From positions 7,501 to 20,000 of the forward strand of contig JABUQX010097265.1 in NCBI GenBank assembly GCA_015478945.1: a DNA stretch of 12,500 bases. The letters run 5' to 3'. The position numbers and the translations under genes are program-made. A model generated the notes under the pieces. It had not been told where the DNA came from and did no database searches. It saw nothing but the letters and a program-made list of their open reading frames with translations. This stretch comes from Trachelipus rathkii. Its lineage: Eukaryota > Arthropoda > Malacostraca > Isopoda > Trachelipodidae. Each line of letters begins with the position of its first letter. Positions within the stretch are counted from its first letter, which is position 1. Positions 1-9,530 of this stretch are shown in pieces.

Positions 1-28
1 TATATATGTATATATATATATATATATA
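1..28. repeat. (TA)n microsatellite, cut by the window edge
   Basis: Alternating T and A with a single G interruption near position 9. The array probably continues to the left of the window. Confidence 0.9.
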
Positions 29-175
29 AACCTTTTTTTCATTGTAATACACTCTGGTTCTTTTGTAATGCTAATGTGATTTTTCTTTGATATGAACAAG
101 AAAACTTTTTTTGTCATTCAAGTTCCAAAAACTCTATCCACCCCGTCCATGACTAAAGGGGGCGCACAAAATAAG

Positions 176-212
176 TCGCGGGGGGGCGCAACTGACCTTA
201 GTTACGCCACTG
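176..212. mobile_element. Terminal end of a hAT-type DNA transposon
   Basis: Read on the minus strand from 212, the sequence begins cagtggcgtaactaagg and then runs into a G/C-rich stretch. A CAGTGGCGTA-type terminus is commonly seen at hAT-family ends in invertebrate genomes. The upstream bases from about 158 (two G-runs each followed by cgca) look like subterminal repeats. The matching opposite end is not in the window, so the element extends left or is truncated. The 8 bases after the terminus (213-220) would be the expected target-site duplication, but no partner copy is visible. No transposase reading frame lies beside it, so it may be a non-autonomous copy. Confidence 0.55.
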
Positions 213-430
213 TAAATAGTATTATACATATTTAGTAATCATAATAATAATATTTACGCACATATGTACCGCGAGCTCAGCGAGCGAAGTGGGCAAAAGC
301 GCTCATGCGAGCGTAGCTCGCCTTTCAGTCAAGCTTAATTATATTAATTTAATTAATTTCCTTAGAATTATTAGATTTGGGATAGTTTTTTAGACGTGGC
401 TTTTTGTTGTAGCAATTTAGATAACTTTTC
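213..430. other. AT-rich DNA without a gene, with a GC-rich hairpin at 271-321
   Basis: No reading frame or motif is recognised. The only structure is a GC-rich island at 271-321 in otherwise AT-rich DNA. Its ends gcgagct (271-277) and agctcgc (315-321) are exact reverse complements, and gcgagcg repeats lie inside. Confidence 0.6.
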
Positions 431-470
431 GATTGTCGAGTTACATGGAATATTTTAGTGTTGACGATGT

Positions 471-510
471 GCGGGCGAAGCCCGCGATCATTAGGCACAG
501 GCGGAGCCTA
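471..510. repeat. Two adjacent GC-rich hairpins before the ATT array
   Basis: The first hairpin has stem gcgggc (471-476), loop gaa and stem gcccgc (480-485). The second has stem aggc (499-502), loop gga and stem gcct (506-509), with an alternative wider pairing of taggc (492-496) to gccta (506-510). They stand about 10 bases before a long ATT array. The style matches the GC island at 271-321, which suggests one unnamed repeat family. No coding role is seen. Confidence 0.6.
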
Positions 511-520
511 GCGACGTTGC

Positions 521-985
<465 letters not shown>

Positions 986-1020
986 AGCTATCCGGGCCTA
1001 TAAAAAGAATCATTTCAGCT

Positions 1021-1704
1021 ATGTCTTATAACGGATTAAAAATTGTTGATGTTGTAAAACCATTTAATGGAGAAGCAAAAATAGAAGCATGGTTTCTGAA
1101 GTTTGAAATGGTGGTTAAAACGCAAAAAATAAAAAATGAAGAATTCGTTCTGCCTATGCTTTTAGAGGGAGAGGCATTGGCGGTTTTGTCGAAATGTCTG
1201 AAGAACAAAAGAATTCTGCAGAAGAAATAAAAAAATAAATTGACAAGGGTCTTCGGATAAGATCCTTTTGTGGCTTTCAAGAAACTTTGTGAGAAGAAAT
1301 GAAGGGGAGAGCCAATTGATATATATGTAACTGACTTAAGGAGGTTGGCGAGAATTGCTGGGCTATCCGGAGAAGTGATCATAAAGACGGCTATGGTGAA
1401 TGGATTGCCGGAGGGCTTTTTCAGGAAAATCAGGGGGATGGTCAACGTGGAAAGTTGTGAATTAGAAGAAACCTGTGCAGGGTGAGGGCCATGGTTACGT
1501 CTAGTGAGTTGGTTAACAGTCTGCAGTTGGTGAGACCAGGATAATGGAGATGAAAACAAAGTTCAGAGAAGGTAAGTGGAGTGCTATCAGTGCGGAGGAC
1601 CTCATTTACAGAGAAATTGCAAGTCAGGCGTTAAAGCGAGTCTATCATGCTATCGATGGGGAGGTAAAGAACAATTCGCGCGGGAATGTATTTCAAGGTT
1701 TTAG
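1021..1704 (+). pseudogene. gag: Broken gag (capsid/nucleocapsid) of the Gypsy-like element
   Basis: Gag would form the cytoplasmic virus-like particle and bind the element's RNA. The ATG at 1021 opens a frame whose N-terminal part (FNGE, EAWFLKFE) resembles Gypsy-type capsid. It loses frame near 1185, is stopped near 1233 and again near 1300, and shifts once more near 1475, but related protein can be followed in alternating frames throughout. A zinc knuckle at 1582-1620 is intact as C-x2-C-x3-H-x4-C, in the same frame as the ATG. A second at 1648-1689 is degenerate: its second Cys has become Trp and its His has become Gln. The frame closes with TAG at 1702-1704. The assignment rests on the knuckles and on its place between the 5' LTR and the protease. 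Confidence 0.8.
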
Positions 1705-1740
1705 AGAAACGGATCGGAGGGGGTTGCTATGCCGGAATCA

Positions 1741-2300
1741 GCCCTCTGATTTCAAAGTCCGGTATTCCTTTAAAAGAATAAGGCATGATGGAAAAAAAGT
1801 TACAGGTGTGGACTCTGGGAGCACTAAGTCAATAAAGCAGGGACTGGTGAGAGAGGACTTTTCAGAATTTTTTTTTTGTATTTGATTTGAGAAGGTTGAG
1901 TAGATGGCATTTGGTGATTTTTTGATTTTTTTAAAAAAATCAATTTGTGATTTTTTTGATTTTTTTGATTTTTTTCTATTTTTCAGATTCGTAATGTCAC
2001 GCGATATATAATTTGTAACTTGCAAATTATATTTCACGTGACGTTACGAATCCAAAAAATAAAAAATATCAAAAAAATCACAAATTGATTTTTTAAAAAA
2101 TCAAAAAAATCACCAAAATTGCCATCCCTGGACTTGAAAGTGAGAAAAACTCAACTGTGCTTATTGAAATAGATGGAGTATAACGATCTTTTGAGGTTGT
2201 AGTGATAAAGAATATTATGTCGGGAGTGAACATAATATTAGGATTAGATGTGATTGTAGAATTCGGGGGAGTTTTTATCGACAAGGAGGGAGCACATTTT
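1741..2300 (+). pseudogene. Aspartic protease of the Gypsy-like element, split by a MITE
   Basis: A retropepsin normally cuts the Gag-Pol polyprotein. The active-site triplet D-S-G is at 1811-1819, followed by a Ser-Thr-Lys-Ser run and an IKQGLV-like stretch. The coding sequence is then interrupted at about 1899-2130 by a palindromic insertion. Protease-like sequence resumes after 2131, with the second conserved motif (ILGLD, 2235-2249) in a different frame. The spacing of the two motifs is normal for a retropepsin once the insertion is discounted. Frameshifts lie on both sides, so no functional protease can be made. The assignment follows from DSG plus ILGLD and the position before RT. Confidence 0.75.
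1899..2130. mobile_element. Palindromic (fold-back) MITE inserted in the protease region
   Basis: About 232 bp that is almost wholly self-complementary. The right end, read on the minus strand, starts cagggatggcaattttgg; the left end has agtagatggcatttgg. T/A-rich subterminal arms containing aatcaatttgtgattt pair across the element. The centre has 30-nt arms at 1986-2015 and 2023-2052 around a 7-nt loop. A CAGGG-type terminus suggests a hAT-related non-autonomous element, but no clean 8-bp target duplication is found. The best candidate pair is gatttgag (1884-1891) and gacttgaa (2131-2138), six of eight matching, which would leave about seven extra bases at the left end. There is no coding capacity. 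Confidence 0.8.
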
Positions 2301-2472
2301 TGAAATTCGAAAAAAGAAAATAAAAGTGTCATTGTCAGACCAAGAAAAGATGGGAAGTTGAGGGTTGATGATTGCGATTTTTCAGGAGAGTTCAACGGAA
2401 AGTTTTGGACGGTAAATTGGAAATGGAAGGGAAAAGAGCTGGTTTAACAAGGTGGGAATCTACGGAAGATCT

Positions 2473-3290
2473 ATGAGTGAAACGACTAGAATCAAATTTG
2501 ATGAGGAGATCGAAAAATGGATAGAGGAAAGAATTCTAAAGCCTTGGAGGGAAAAGGAGAGAGGGGTGATTCCTCGTGCAGGAAAATAAAGACAAGCTGA
2601 GACCGGTATTGGACTTTAGGGCATGATCCAATATTTGGCTGGGGCTGATCCCAGTTTGTGCAGAATCAAGTAGGAAAGGGAGAAGAATTAGACGTGTAGA
2701 TGGAAGACTTGAAGTTGGACAGTCTTCAAATTAGAATCGATAGAAGTTTGTGGAAACACCAATTAGTTAGATATAAGGGGAGAGTATTTTGTATAACAAG
2801 GTTAGGTTTTGGGTTGTCCAGTGCGCCGAGGGTAATGACAAAAATTTTGAGAATAGTTCGAGAAATTGACGAGGGAATTGGAAGGGCGACCGATTCATAT
2901 ATTGATGATATTTTGGTGGATTGTGGAAAAATATCTGTCGAGGAGGTGAGGAAGCATCTATTGAATTTTGGGCTCGTCACGAAGGATCCAGAAAATGTGG
3001 TTGGAGGAAAGGTATTAGGACTCAAGATTGCAAGAAATGCCGAAGGATTGATTAGGTTTTCGAGAGGGAATACGATCCCGATCATTAAGAATGAGGAGAT
3101 ATCAAGAAAAGAATTATTTTCGATTTGTGGAAAATTAATTGGGCATTATCCGGTGGCGGGATGGTTGAGGGTTGTGTGTAGCTATTTAAAGAGAATTGCT
3201 GAAGGAAGCAGGTGGAATGAAGACATTGGAACAAGCTGTAAGGAAGTTCTTGTAGAAGTCTTGGAAGCTGTAAGAAAAGATGATCCAGTG
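2473..3290 (+). pseudogene. pol: Reverse transcriptase of the Gypsy-like element, broken
   Basis: RT copies the element's RNA into DNA inside the particle. From about 2473 a frame encodes an EEIEKWIEE-type segment ending in a stop near 2587. The conserved RPVLDFR motif is at 2600-2620 in another frame, followed by a stop at 2624. A longer open frame from 2700 to 3378 holds the palm: LGFGLSSAPRV near 2803-2835 and the catalytic YIDD at 2898-2909. Next come the thumb and connection, with RKELFSICGKLIGHYP around 3103-3150. The stretch between RPVLDFR and the palm looks shortened, so part of the fingers is probably deleted. The YIDD box itself is intact, but the protein as a whole is not. Confidence 0.85.
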
Positions 3291-3299
3291 AGGGGTAGT

Positions 3300-3660
3300 T
3301 GGTTTGTTGAGAAGGGTGAGGAGGGGGTTATTTTTTGTGAAGCCAAAGCAGTACGTTTATGGAGTGGCGCTGGAGATTGAAAGCCAGATAGTAGGAAGAC
3401 TCGTTGGTTAAAGAAAAAGACGGATTGTGGTCACATAAATGTAGCAGAGCTAGATGCTGTCGTGAAAGGACTGAATCTTTGCTTGAAGTGGGATTGGAAG
3501 AGAATAACAATAATGTGTGATTCTAAGACGGTTGTTAGCTGGGTGGACAATGTAATTCATTCAAGATGCAGAGTAAAAACGAAAGGGACTGCGGAGATGG
3601 TAGTGAAAAGACGTTTGGGTATTATTATACAGAACTTATGAAGGAGTTTGGATTAAGATT
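3300..3660 (+). pseudogene. RNase H domain of the Gypsy-like element, broken
   Basis: This domain would degrade the RNA strand of the RNA-DNA hybrid. It starts in the same frame as RT. VIFCEAKA at 3327-3350 carries Glu at 3339-3341 where the family has the first catalytic Asp. VAELDAV gives the catalytic Glu at 3447-3449. MCDSKTVVSWV gives the third acidic residue at 3519-3521. All three sites are in one frame, but a TGA at 3378-3380 and a stop near 3414 fall between the first and second. Further stops appear after about 3640. Placement directly after RT and before integrase supports the call. Confidence 0.75.
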
Positions 3661-3787
3661 AAGGGATAAATTCAGTGACTTAGAGGGGAGAACAAGGCAG
3701 ACAAGTTATCAAGAATATTTTGGAAATGGGCAAAGGGGAATGAGAAAATGCGAAGAAGAGGTTTGTGGAATGTCGGCAATGGAATTG

Positions 3788-4585
3788 AAGAGGTTGCATA
3801 AAAATTGCGGGTTAGACAAAACTTCTTTTCCTTGTATGTTGTCAAAAGCTTGACTCAGGGGTAAGAAGAGAAGAGGTGGAGGAGGTAAAAGTTGTGTAAT
3901 GAGTCGGTCAATAGGTGCTGTCGCAGGAAGATGCTCGGGCGGAGAGCTTTCTTTTGATCAAACTTGGAAAAGATTTGCGGCTGACGTGACCTACTTTGGG
4001 AGGGAAAGGTATTTGTCGTTTGTTGACTGTGGTCCAAGTAGATTTGCGATATGGAAGTTTCTTAATAACGAGGGAGGGAAAGAGATCTCGAGGAAGTTAG
4101 AGGAGGTGTTTTTAGAACATGGTTTGCCTGAAGAATTATTGGTTGATAATGCGGCGTCTTTCAGGTCGTTGGACGTGAGGGAAATGTGTGAAAAATGGGG
4201 AGTGAGGTTAAATTTCAGAGCGGCTTTTAGAGGGAATTGTAATGGAATTGTGGAGAGAAACCATAGGACTGTGAAAAGAATAGTGGCGAGATCAGGAATA
4301 GGTATTAGGGAAAGTCTGTTTTGGTACAATTTTATGCCAAGGGAGGGGGTGAATGAAGAATCCTGCCCTTGGAAAGTTAAATATAAATACAAATGGAGGC
4401 ATCCTGAAGAGATCTGCAGTCAGCCGGAAGTTTTGGTAGAAGAAGTGTTTAATGTTGGAGATGTGGTCTGGGTGAAACCAAATGGAGCGAGGTGTACGAC
4501 AAAGTGGGGAACAGGAAAAATCACTCGGAGTATTATCGGATTGCAAATTGAAGTTGATGAAATAGCAAGGCATATTTTGATTTGA
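3788..4585 (+). pseudogene. Integrase of the Gypsy-like element; core frame open with D,D35E
   Basis: Integrase would insert the DNA copy into the host chromosome. The N-terminal zinc-binding part (about 3788-3905) is damaged: the first His is kept in RLHKN (3797-3799), the second is missing, a frameshift occurs near 3830, and the CxxC has become CNES. From 3899 to 4585 one frame of 228 codons stays open. Its catalytic residues are Asp at 3983-3985 (in ADVT), Asp at 4145-4147 (in VDNAASF) and Glu at 4253-4255 (in GIVERNH). There are 53 residues between the Asp residues and 35 between the second Asp and Glu, the classical D,D35E spacing. A C-terminal stretch at about 4440-4580 (VGDVVWVKPNGARC) resembles the DNA-binding tail. 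No chromodomain is visible. Confidence 0.88.
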
Positions 4586-4633
4586 GAAGAATATGTTTGA
4601 TCGATCAAGTTTGTTATGTTCGATCACGGGGCG

Positions 4634-4803
4634 TGTGCTATTATTGGAATAAGTATTCGTTGGAATAAAGAAATTGTGCTCCACAATTTAGTCGGTGTTT
4701 TAATTGCATTGTATTACGGATAAGTTGAGTTACTATTTAGGAATTTACTTAATCTATGGTCTTTTAATAAAACTTTGACAGACGTACATTTTTTATTCCT
4801 ACA
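4634..4803 (+). repeat. 3' LTR of the Gypsy-like element
   Basis: It begins tgtgctattattgg and ends cctaca, matching 831-985 along its length. It keeps a 21-bp segment missing from the 5' LTR. AATAAA occurs at 4766-4771, likely the polyadenylation signal. The preceding bases (acggggcg) are only weakly purine-rich, so the polypurine tract is not certain. ATT triplets follow immediately. Confidence 0.9.
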
Positions 4804-4884
<81 letters not shown>

Positions 4885-4902
4885 TATATTATTATATTGA
4901 TA

Positions 4903-4935
<33 letters not shown>

Positions 4936-4952
4936 TACTACTATTATTATTA
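4804..4952. repeat. (ATT)n microsatellite, right part
   Basis: About 149 bp of ATT triplets with an irregular AT-rich interruption near 4883-4905 and three ACT units near 4934-4942. It is read as the continuation of the array at 521-830, displaced by the retrotransposon. Confidence 0.95.
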
Positions 4953-4997
4953 GATTTTAAGTTTAGTTAGATAATACTTTCCTTAAATGTCTGGTAT

Positions 4998-5045
4998 AAA
5001 ATATGGGCGGGTAAAGTTTTCCAAAAATATGGGCGGGTAAAGTTT
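4998..5045. repeat. Tandem duplication, two 22-bp copies 26 bp apart
   Basis: Copies at 4998-5019 and 5024-5045 share aaaatatgggcgggtaaag followed by ttt and are identical by eye. The spacer is four bases (tcca). No function is evident. Confidence 0.85.
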
Positions 5046-5626
5046 CAAAAAATTATACCTTTTCATTTCTATTGAAGAGTAGGTTGAGTTACTGAGTTTT
5101 TGAACTGCTTTCTGCTGAAATCTGAAAGCAGTTGGAGTGGATGGGGTCGGTATTTATTTCGACATGCTGTATAGGACAATTCCACATAAACAGTGAATGC
5201 TTCCATTTACCTACAATAGTTAGATTTGCCTATGGAGCACACAAGATTAAATGGACATCTGCACAAATTGAAAATTACTTTGTCACCTTCATATCCTCAC
5301 AGTTTATACCTACCCATTGAATCGGCAGAACACGCTACTTTATTGTCTTCAGCATGCATGAGCATGTTTCTTGGTGATTGGTTCTTTTGGCTTGACTGGG
5401 ACAGTCTCGATAGGCCCATGTGACTTCTTACTGTCTTTTGATTTCTAATGTTCATTGAAATTAATATGATTCGAAGGAAATGAAGATTCCTTGTGTCTCT
5501 GTTTTCAATTTCAAAACATTGTTGACACAAAGTTCCTTCACAGAGTAGGCAAAAAGCATGGCATATTCAGAAATTCATATCAAGATGTGGGAATTTAGTT
5601 TACATATATATTTTGAATATAGTATC
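5046..5626. other. No gene recognised; mixed-composition DNA with one cysteine-rich minus-strand stretch
   Basis: The base composition is more even than that of the flanking DNA, so this may be an old element or single-copy sequence. On the minus strand an open stretch from about 5560 to 5297 reads as a Cys-x2-Cys-x4-Cys-x2-Cys cluster followed by FEIENRDT and then unremarkable sequence. The cysteine spacing is faintly like the Cys-rich C-terminal end of piggyBac transposases, but no upstream transposase is visible and the open stretch runs too far past the cluster. I do not call a gene here. Confidence 0.4.
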
Positions 5627-6535
5627 ACAGAGGGGCTTCACCCCTGATTTTTTATGAAAATCACAGGATATATTCTAAGAAAAATAATAATGAAGAATAG
5701 TGAAAACGAAAATCGGTAGTCTCATTAGGAAAAAAAAGTTACAGCCTCTCAAAGTTGTTAAAACTTCCATAGACTTTTCATTTTTGATCCATCAAGGTTA
5801 GGTCTCATTTCAGGCAATCTAGTTCAGGTTATGATAAGTTTTGTTAGGTATACACAGAGAAAATCTATGTAGAATGAACAAATCTTATCATAACTAGGAT
5901 GGCCCTAAAACGAGCATGAGGCCCACTAATTTTTTTTTATAAGAAAGCCTATGGGAAAATTTTAAACTTGGAGAGGCTGTAACTTTTTTTCCTAAAGACT
6001 TAAATCATTTTTAATTTTTTTAAGCTTCAGTATTATTTTTTTTAGAGTATATCTTGTGATTTTAATTTTTTTTTTTTACAAGAAAATCTTATGGGAAAAT
6101 TCAAACTTTGAGAGGCTGTAACTTTTTTTTCCTAAAGAGATCGTCGATTTTCATTTTCATTATTCTTCATTACTATTTTTTTTAGAGTATATCTTATGAT
6201 TTTCATAAAATCGGGGGTGAAGCTCCTCTATACTACTATTACTCTAAATAGATTTTTATAAAAATCATAGTAGTTATAGACTCTAAATAAATTGTAATGA
6301 AGAATAAAAAAGCAAAAATGACAAGTTTTTAGGAAAAAAGGTTATAAACTCAAAGTTTGGAATAATCCCATAGGGTTTTCTCTAGCTAAACAGGCCTTGA
6401 GGTCGGTTTAGGTTTAGGACCATTAAAGTTCAGGTTATGATAAGATTTATTAAGTGTATGGGCAATAGTAGTGCAGAGGGGCTTCACCCTTGATTTTTAT
6501 AAAAATTACAGGATAGGCCTATGCTCGAAAAAAAT
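5627..6535. repeat. Cluster of direct and inverted copies of an uncharacterised AT-rich repeat
   Basis: A head motif, aggggcttcacccct (5631-5645), is followed by a gaaaatcacagg-like stretch, then aatgaagaat, then gttacagcctctcaaag, and later aggttatgataag (5827-5839). The same sequence runs in reverse from about 5883 (cttatcataact) through gagaggctgtaac (5971-5983), with a second reverse copy at about 6083-6229 ending gggggtgaagctcctct. A direct copy without its head lies at about 6241-6460, with aggttatgataag again at 6432-6444. A fresh head starts at 6473. The left and right parts thus form a fold-back centred near 5861. No coding frame is present. It resembles a non-autonomous fold-back DNA element with internal rearrangement. 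Confidence 0.75.
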
Positions 6536-6597
6536 TAGGGATGGGCTGGATACTGGATATCTGTCTAGAAGTTAATACCGGATATCCAGCAGTCTGT

Positions 6598-6599
<2 letters not shown>

Positions 6600-6652
<53 letters not shown>
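6600..6652. repeat. (TA)n microsatellite
   Basis: About 53 bp of pure AT dinucleotides, followed by a short GA-rich stretch (6653-6680) that adjoins the SINE tail. Confidence 0.97.
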
Positions 6653-6654
<2 letters not shown>

Positions 6655-6657
<3 letters not shown>

Positions 6658-6884
6658 TATGATGAGAGGAGAGAGAGAGTATATGTTAAGATAGTGATGC
6701 TGGTGATAAACACCGCCACTCATCGGGCAGAGCCCTAATCTAGGAAGGGGTGTACTCGATTAACGTCCGAGCAGGACGAAGCAAAGCCAAAGGGAGAGAA
6801 TAGCTCACATTCTCCCACCCGACCAGTTGCTAATATGGGACCCTCACTTTGTTTGCAGTGCTCACCACTGAGCTACTCTCAGGC
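6655..6884 (-). mobile_element. tRNA-related SINE
   Basis: Read on the minus strand from 6884, the sequence begins gcctgagagtagctcagtgg. The 11 bases at 6875-6865 (tagctcagtgg) are a perfect match to the RNA polymerase III A box consensus TRGYNNARNNG. The D stem pairs GCTC with GAGC around AGTGGT, and the next arm pairs CACT with AGTG around an 8-base loop, so the tRNA D and anticodon arms can still fold. A B box is expected after this; ggtcccatatt is present but is a poor match. The body, about 160 bp rich in GC, is unlike the surrounding DNA. The 3' end runs into GA-rich and TA repeats, a usual type of SINE tail. No tRNA acceptor 3' half is preserved, so this is not a functional tRNA gene. 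Confidence 0.65.
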
Positions 6885-6918
6885 ACGTGTTTTTAAATAA
6901 ATAAATGCAAAATTTAGA

Positions 6919-7360
<442 letters not shown>

Positions 7361-7653
7361 TGTGATAGAAGGGGGCTTCCGGATCCTTGCCACCAGTGGA
7401 AGAATTTAAAGGTCTTTGATTAGACTAAGATTATTCTGGAAAATGCAGCTTCACCTTCTACAATCCATTATTTTAATTTCATTATAATTATTTGTATTTA
7501 TTAATTCACCCTAAAATTACTAAAAGAATGATTTTATAATTTGAATCTCCTCAAACCTAGATTACAATGAAATAAAATTAGCTATTGGCATTTTATATTT
7601 TAAATCCCAAATCGCATTTTTTCCTTTTTTCAAGTTGCAGTACCCTGAAACAA

Positions 7654-7655
<2 letters not shown>
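7361..7655. other. AT-rich DNA without a recognised feature
   Basis: No reading frame or element terminus is recognised. A short less AT-rich patch at about 7365-7400 precedes plain AT-rich DNA up to the pyrimidine tract. Confidence 0.5.
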
Positions 7656-8383
<728 letters not shown>

Positions 8384-8424
8384 GCTCTTTCTTCTCTCTG
8401 CTCTCTTCTCACATATACTATTAT

Positions 8425-8427
<3 letters not shown>

Positions 8428-8516
<89 letters not shown>
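8428..8516. repeat. (TA)n microsatellite
   Basis: About 89 bp of AT dinucleotides, entered through a few ATT triplets (8418-8430). Confidence 0.97.
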
Positions 8517-8519
<3 letters not shown>

Positions 8520-8624
8520 TATACATAGAGTATCTGTATCGGAATGGGACGCAGTATATCGCCATTTTTTGCATCGGGTATCGGTATCGGTATCGGTTAA
8601 AATGGCCGATACTTGGCCGATACT
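8517..8624. repeat. TATCGG-type repeat with complementary CCGATA units
   Basis: Three TATCGG units lie at 8579-8596, with further tatcgg and tatcg variants at 8536-8562. The 11-base unit tggccgatact is tandemly duplicated at 8603-8613 and 8614-8624 and is complementary to the first set, so the region can form a hairpin. Sequence of this style is often found at hAT-like element ends, but no terminus is clear here. Confidence 0.55.
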
Positions 8625-8975
8625 TCTTACTTTTTGGGTGAAAAATTATGAGAAACTTTTAGATTAAATAATAAATCTAGTTTCGATATATATAGATAGT
8701 ACTAGGTTATGTTTTTTTTTTCCTTCGACTTCTTTTTAACTTAGATTTTTAGCGTTTCTCCAACTTGGATTTTAGCGTAACATTTACCTATTTGAATAGC
8801 CATTATTATAATTTTTACAGATTTAGCTTCCACTTTTTTAGTTGACCAATAATTTATTTTTCTTTTTTGTACGCAATTTCGTGAGTGTGTGTGATTGCGC
8901 GAATGTTTTTAAACTTTCTGGATTATTAATATTTTAGGTTTTTTCGTGTGAATAATTTTTCCTCATTTCTCCTTT

Positions 8976-8977
<2 letters not shown>
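8625..8977. other. AT-rich DNA without a gene; one small tandem duplication
   Basis: No gene is recognised. Two 17- to 18-base copies of aacttrgattttagcgt (the first with one extra T) lie at 8738-8755 and 8762-8778. Confidence 0.55.

Positions 8978-9029
<52 letters not shown>
8978..9029. repeat. Homopolymer of 52 T
   Basis: An uninterrupted run of T. It could be a simple expansion or the poly(A) tail of a minus-strand retrocopy, but no such body is seen on its right, where a plus-strand LINE follows within about 50 bases. Confidence 0.97.
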
Positions 9030-9030
<1 letters not shown>

Positions 9031-9074
9031 TAGTATCTGCCTATTTAAACATAAACACTCCTATTACACGTCTC

Positions 9075-9530
9075 GAGAATCTCGAATCTCCTAACTCGAT
9101 GTTCTGTGGCTTAAAATCTTTCTTCCTTCTACTACAATAATCTTGTGCTTCTTCTACTGTTCTCCTAACAGAACAGATTTTCATGCCTTTTTGATTACCT
9201 TACTACTTCTTACGAAACTGTCATATCTTCTCATCCAAATAATGAGGTCCTCTATTTAGGGGATTTCAATGTACACAACACTGAATGGATGAGTTCCTCT
9301 CATACTGATTTAGGTGGGGAGGAAGCCGAATCATTCAGTATTCTCAACGATCTGGAGCAACTAATTAAAGAACCTGCACACATTCCGGATCGTCCCAACC
9401 AATTCTTGAACACACTTGATCTATAAATACACCACCTTCGCTCCTATCGGTAAATCTGACCACAACCTTATATCTCTTAATGTTTTTAATACTTTCTCCA
9501 ACAGCTTCATCCTGCCCTATGCGGTTTTTC
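9075..9530 (+). pseudogene. LINE endonuclease (APE type), C-terminal part, broken
   Basis: The endonuclease nicks target DNA to start target-primed reverse transcription. YCSPN lies near 9159-9173. GDFNVH at 9259-9276 carries the Asp and Asn of the APE active site, followed by EEAESFSILNDLEQL and IPDRPNQFLNTLDL up to a stop at 9424-9426. In another frame, SDHNLIS at 9455-9475 provides the final Asp-His pair of the active site. The catalytic motifs are therefore still legible, but at least two frameshifts separate them and the N-terminal half is missing. Confidence 0.8.

Noticed and set aside
986..1005. tRNA primer-binding site after the 5' LTR
   Set aside because: The bases after ccaca do not begin TGG and match no tRNA 3' end I can recognise. 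The site may be mutated or the priming unusual.
1026..1559. Minus-strand open frame of 177 codons across gag
   Set aside because: It is the antisense shadow of gag, whose knuckles and homology are on the plus strand.
6790..6884. Functional tRNA gene on the minus strand
   Set aside because: The D and anticodon-like arms fold, but the T arm, B box and acceptor 3' half do not. The body continues as a SINE.
8978..9029. Poly(A) tail of a minus-strand retrocopy
   Set aside because: The body would lie to the right, where a plus-strand LINE starts within about 50 bases. A plain T expansion is simpler.
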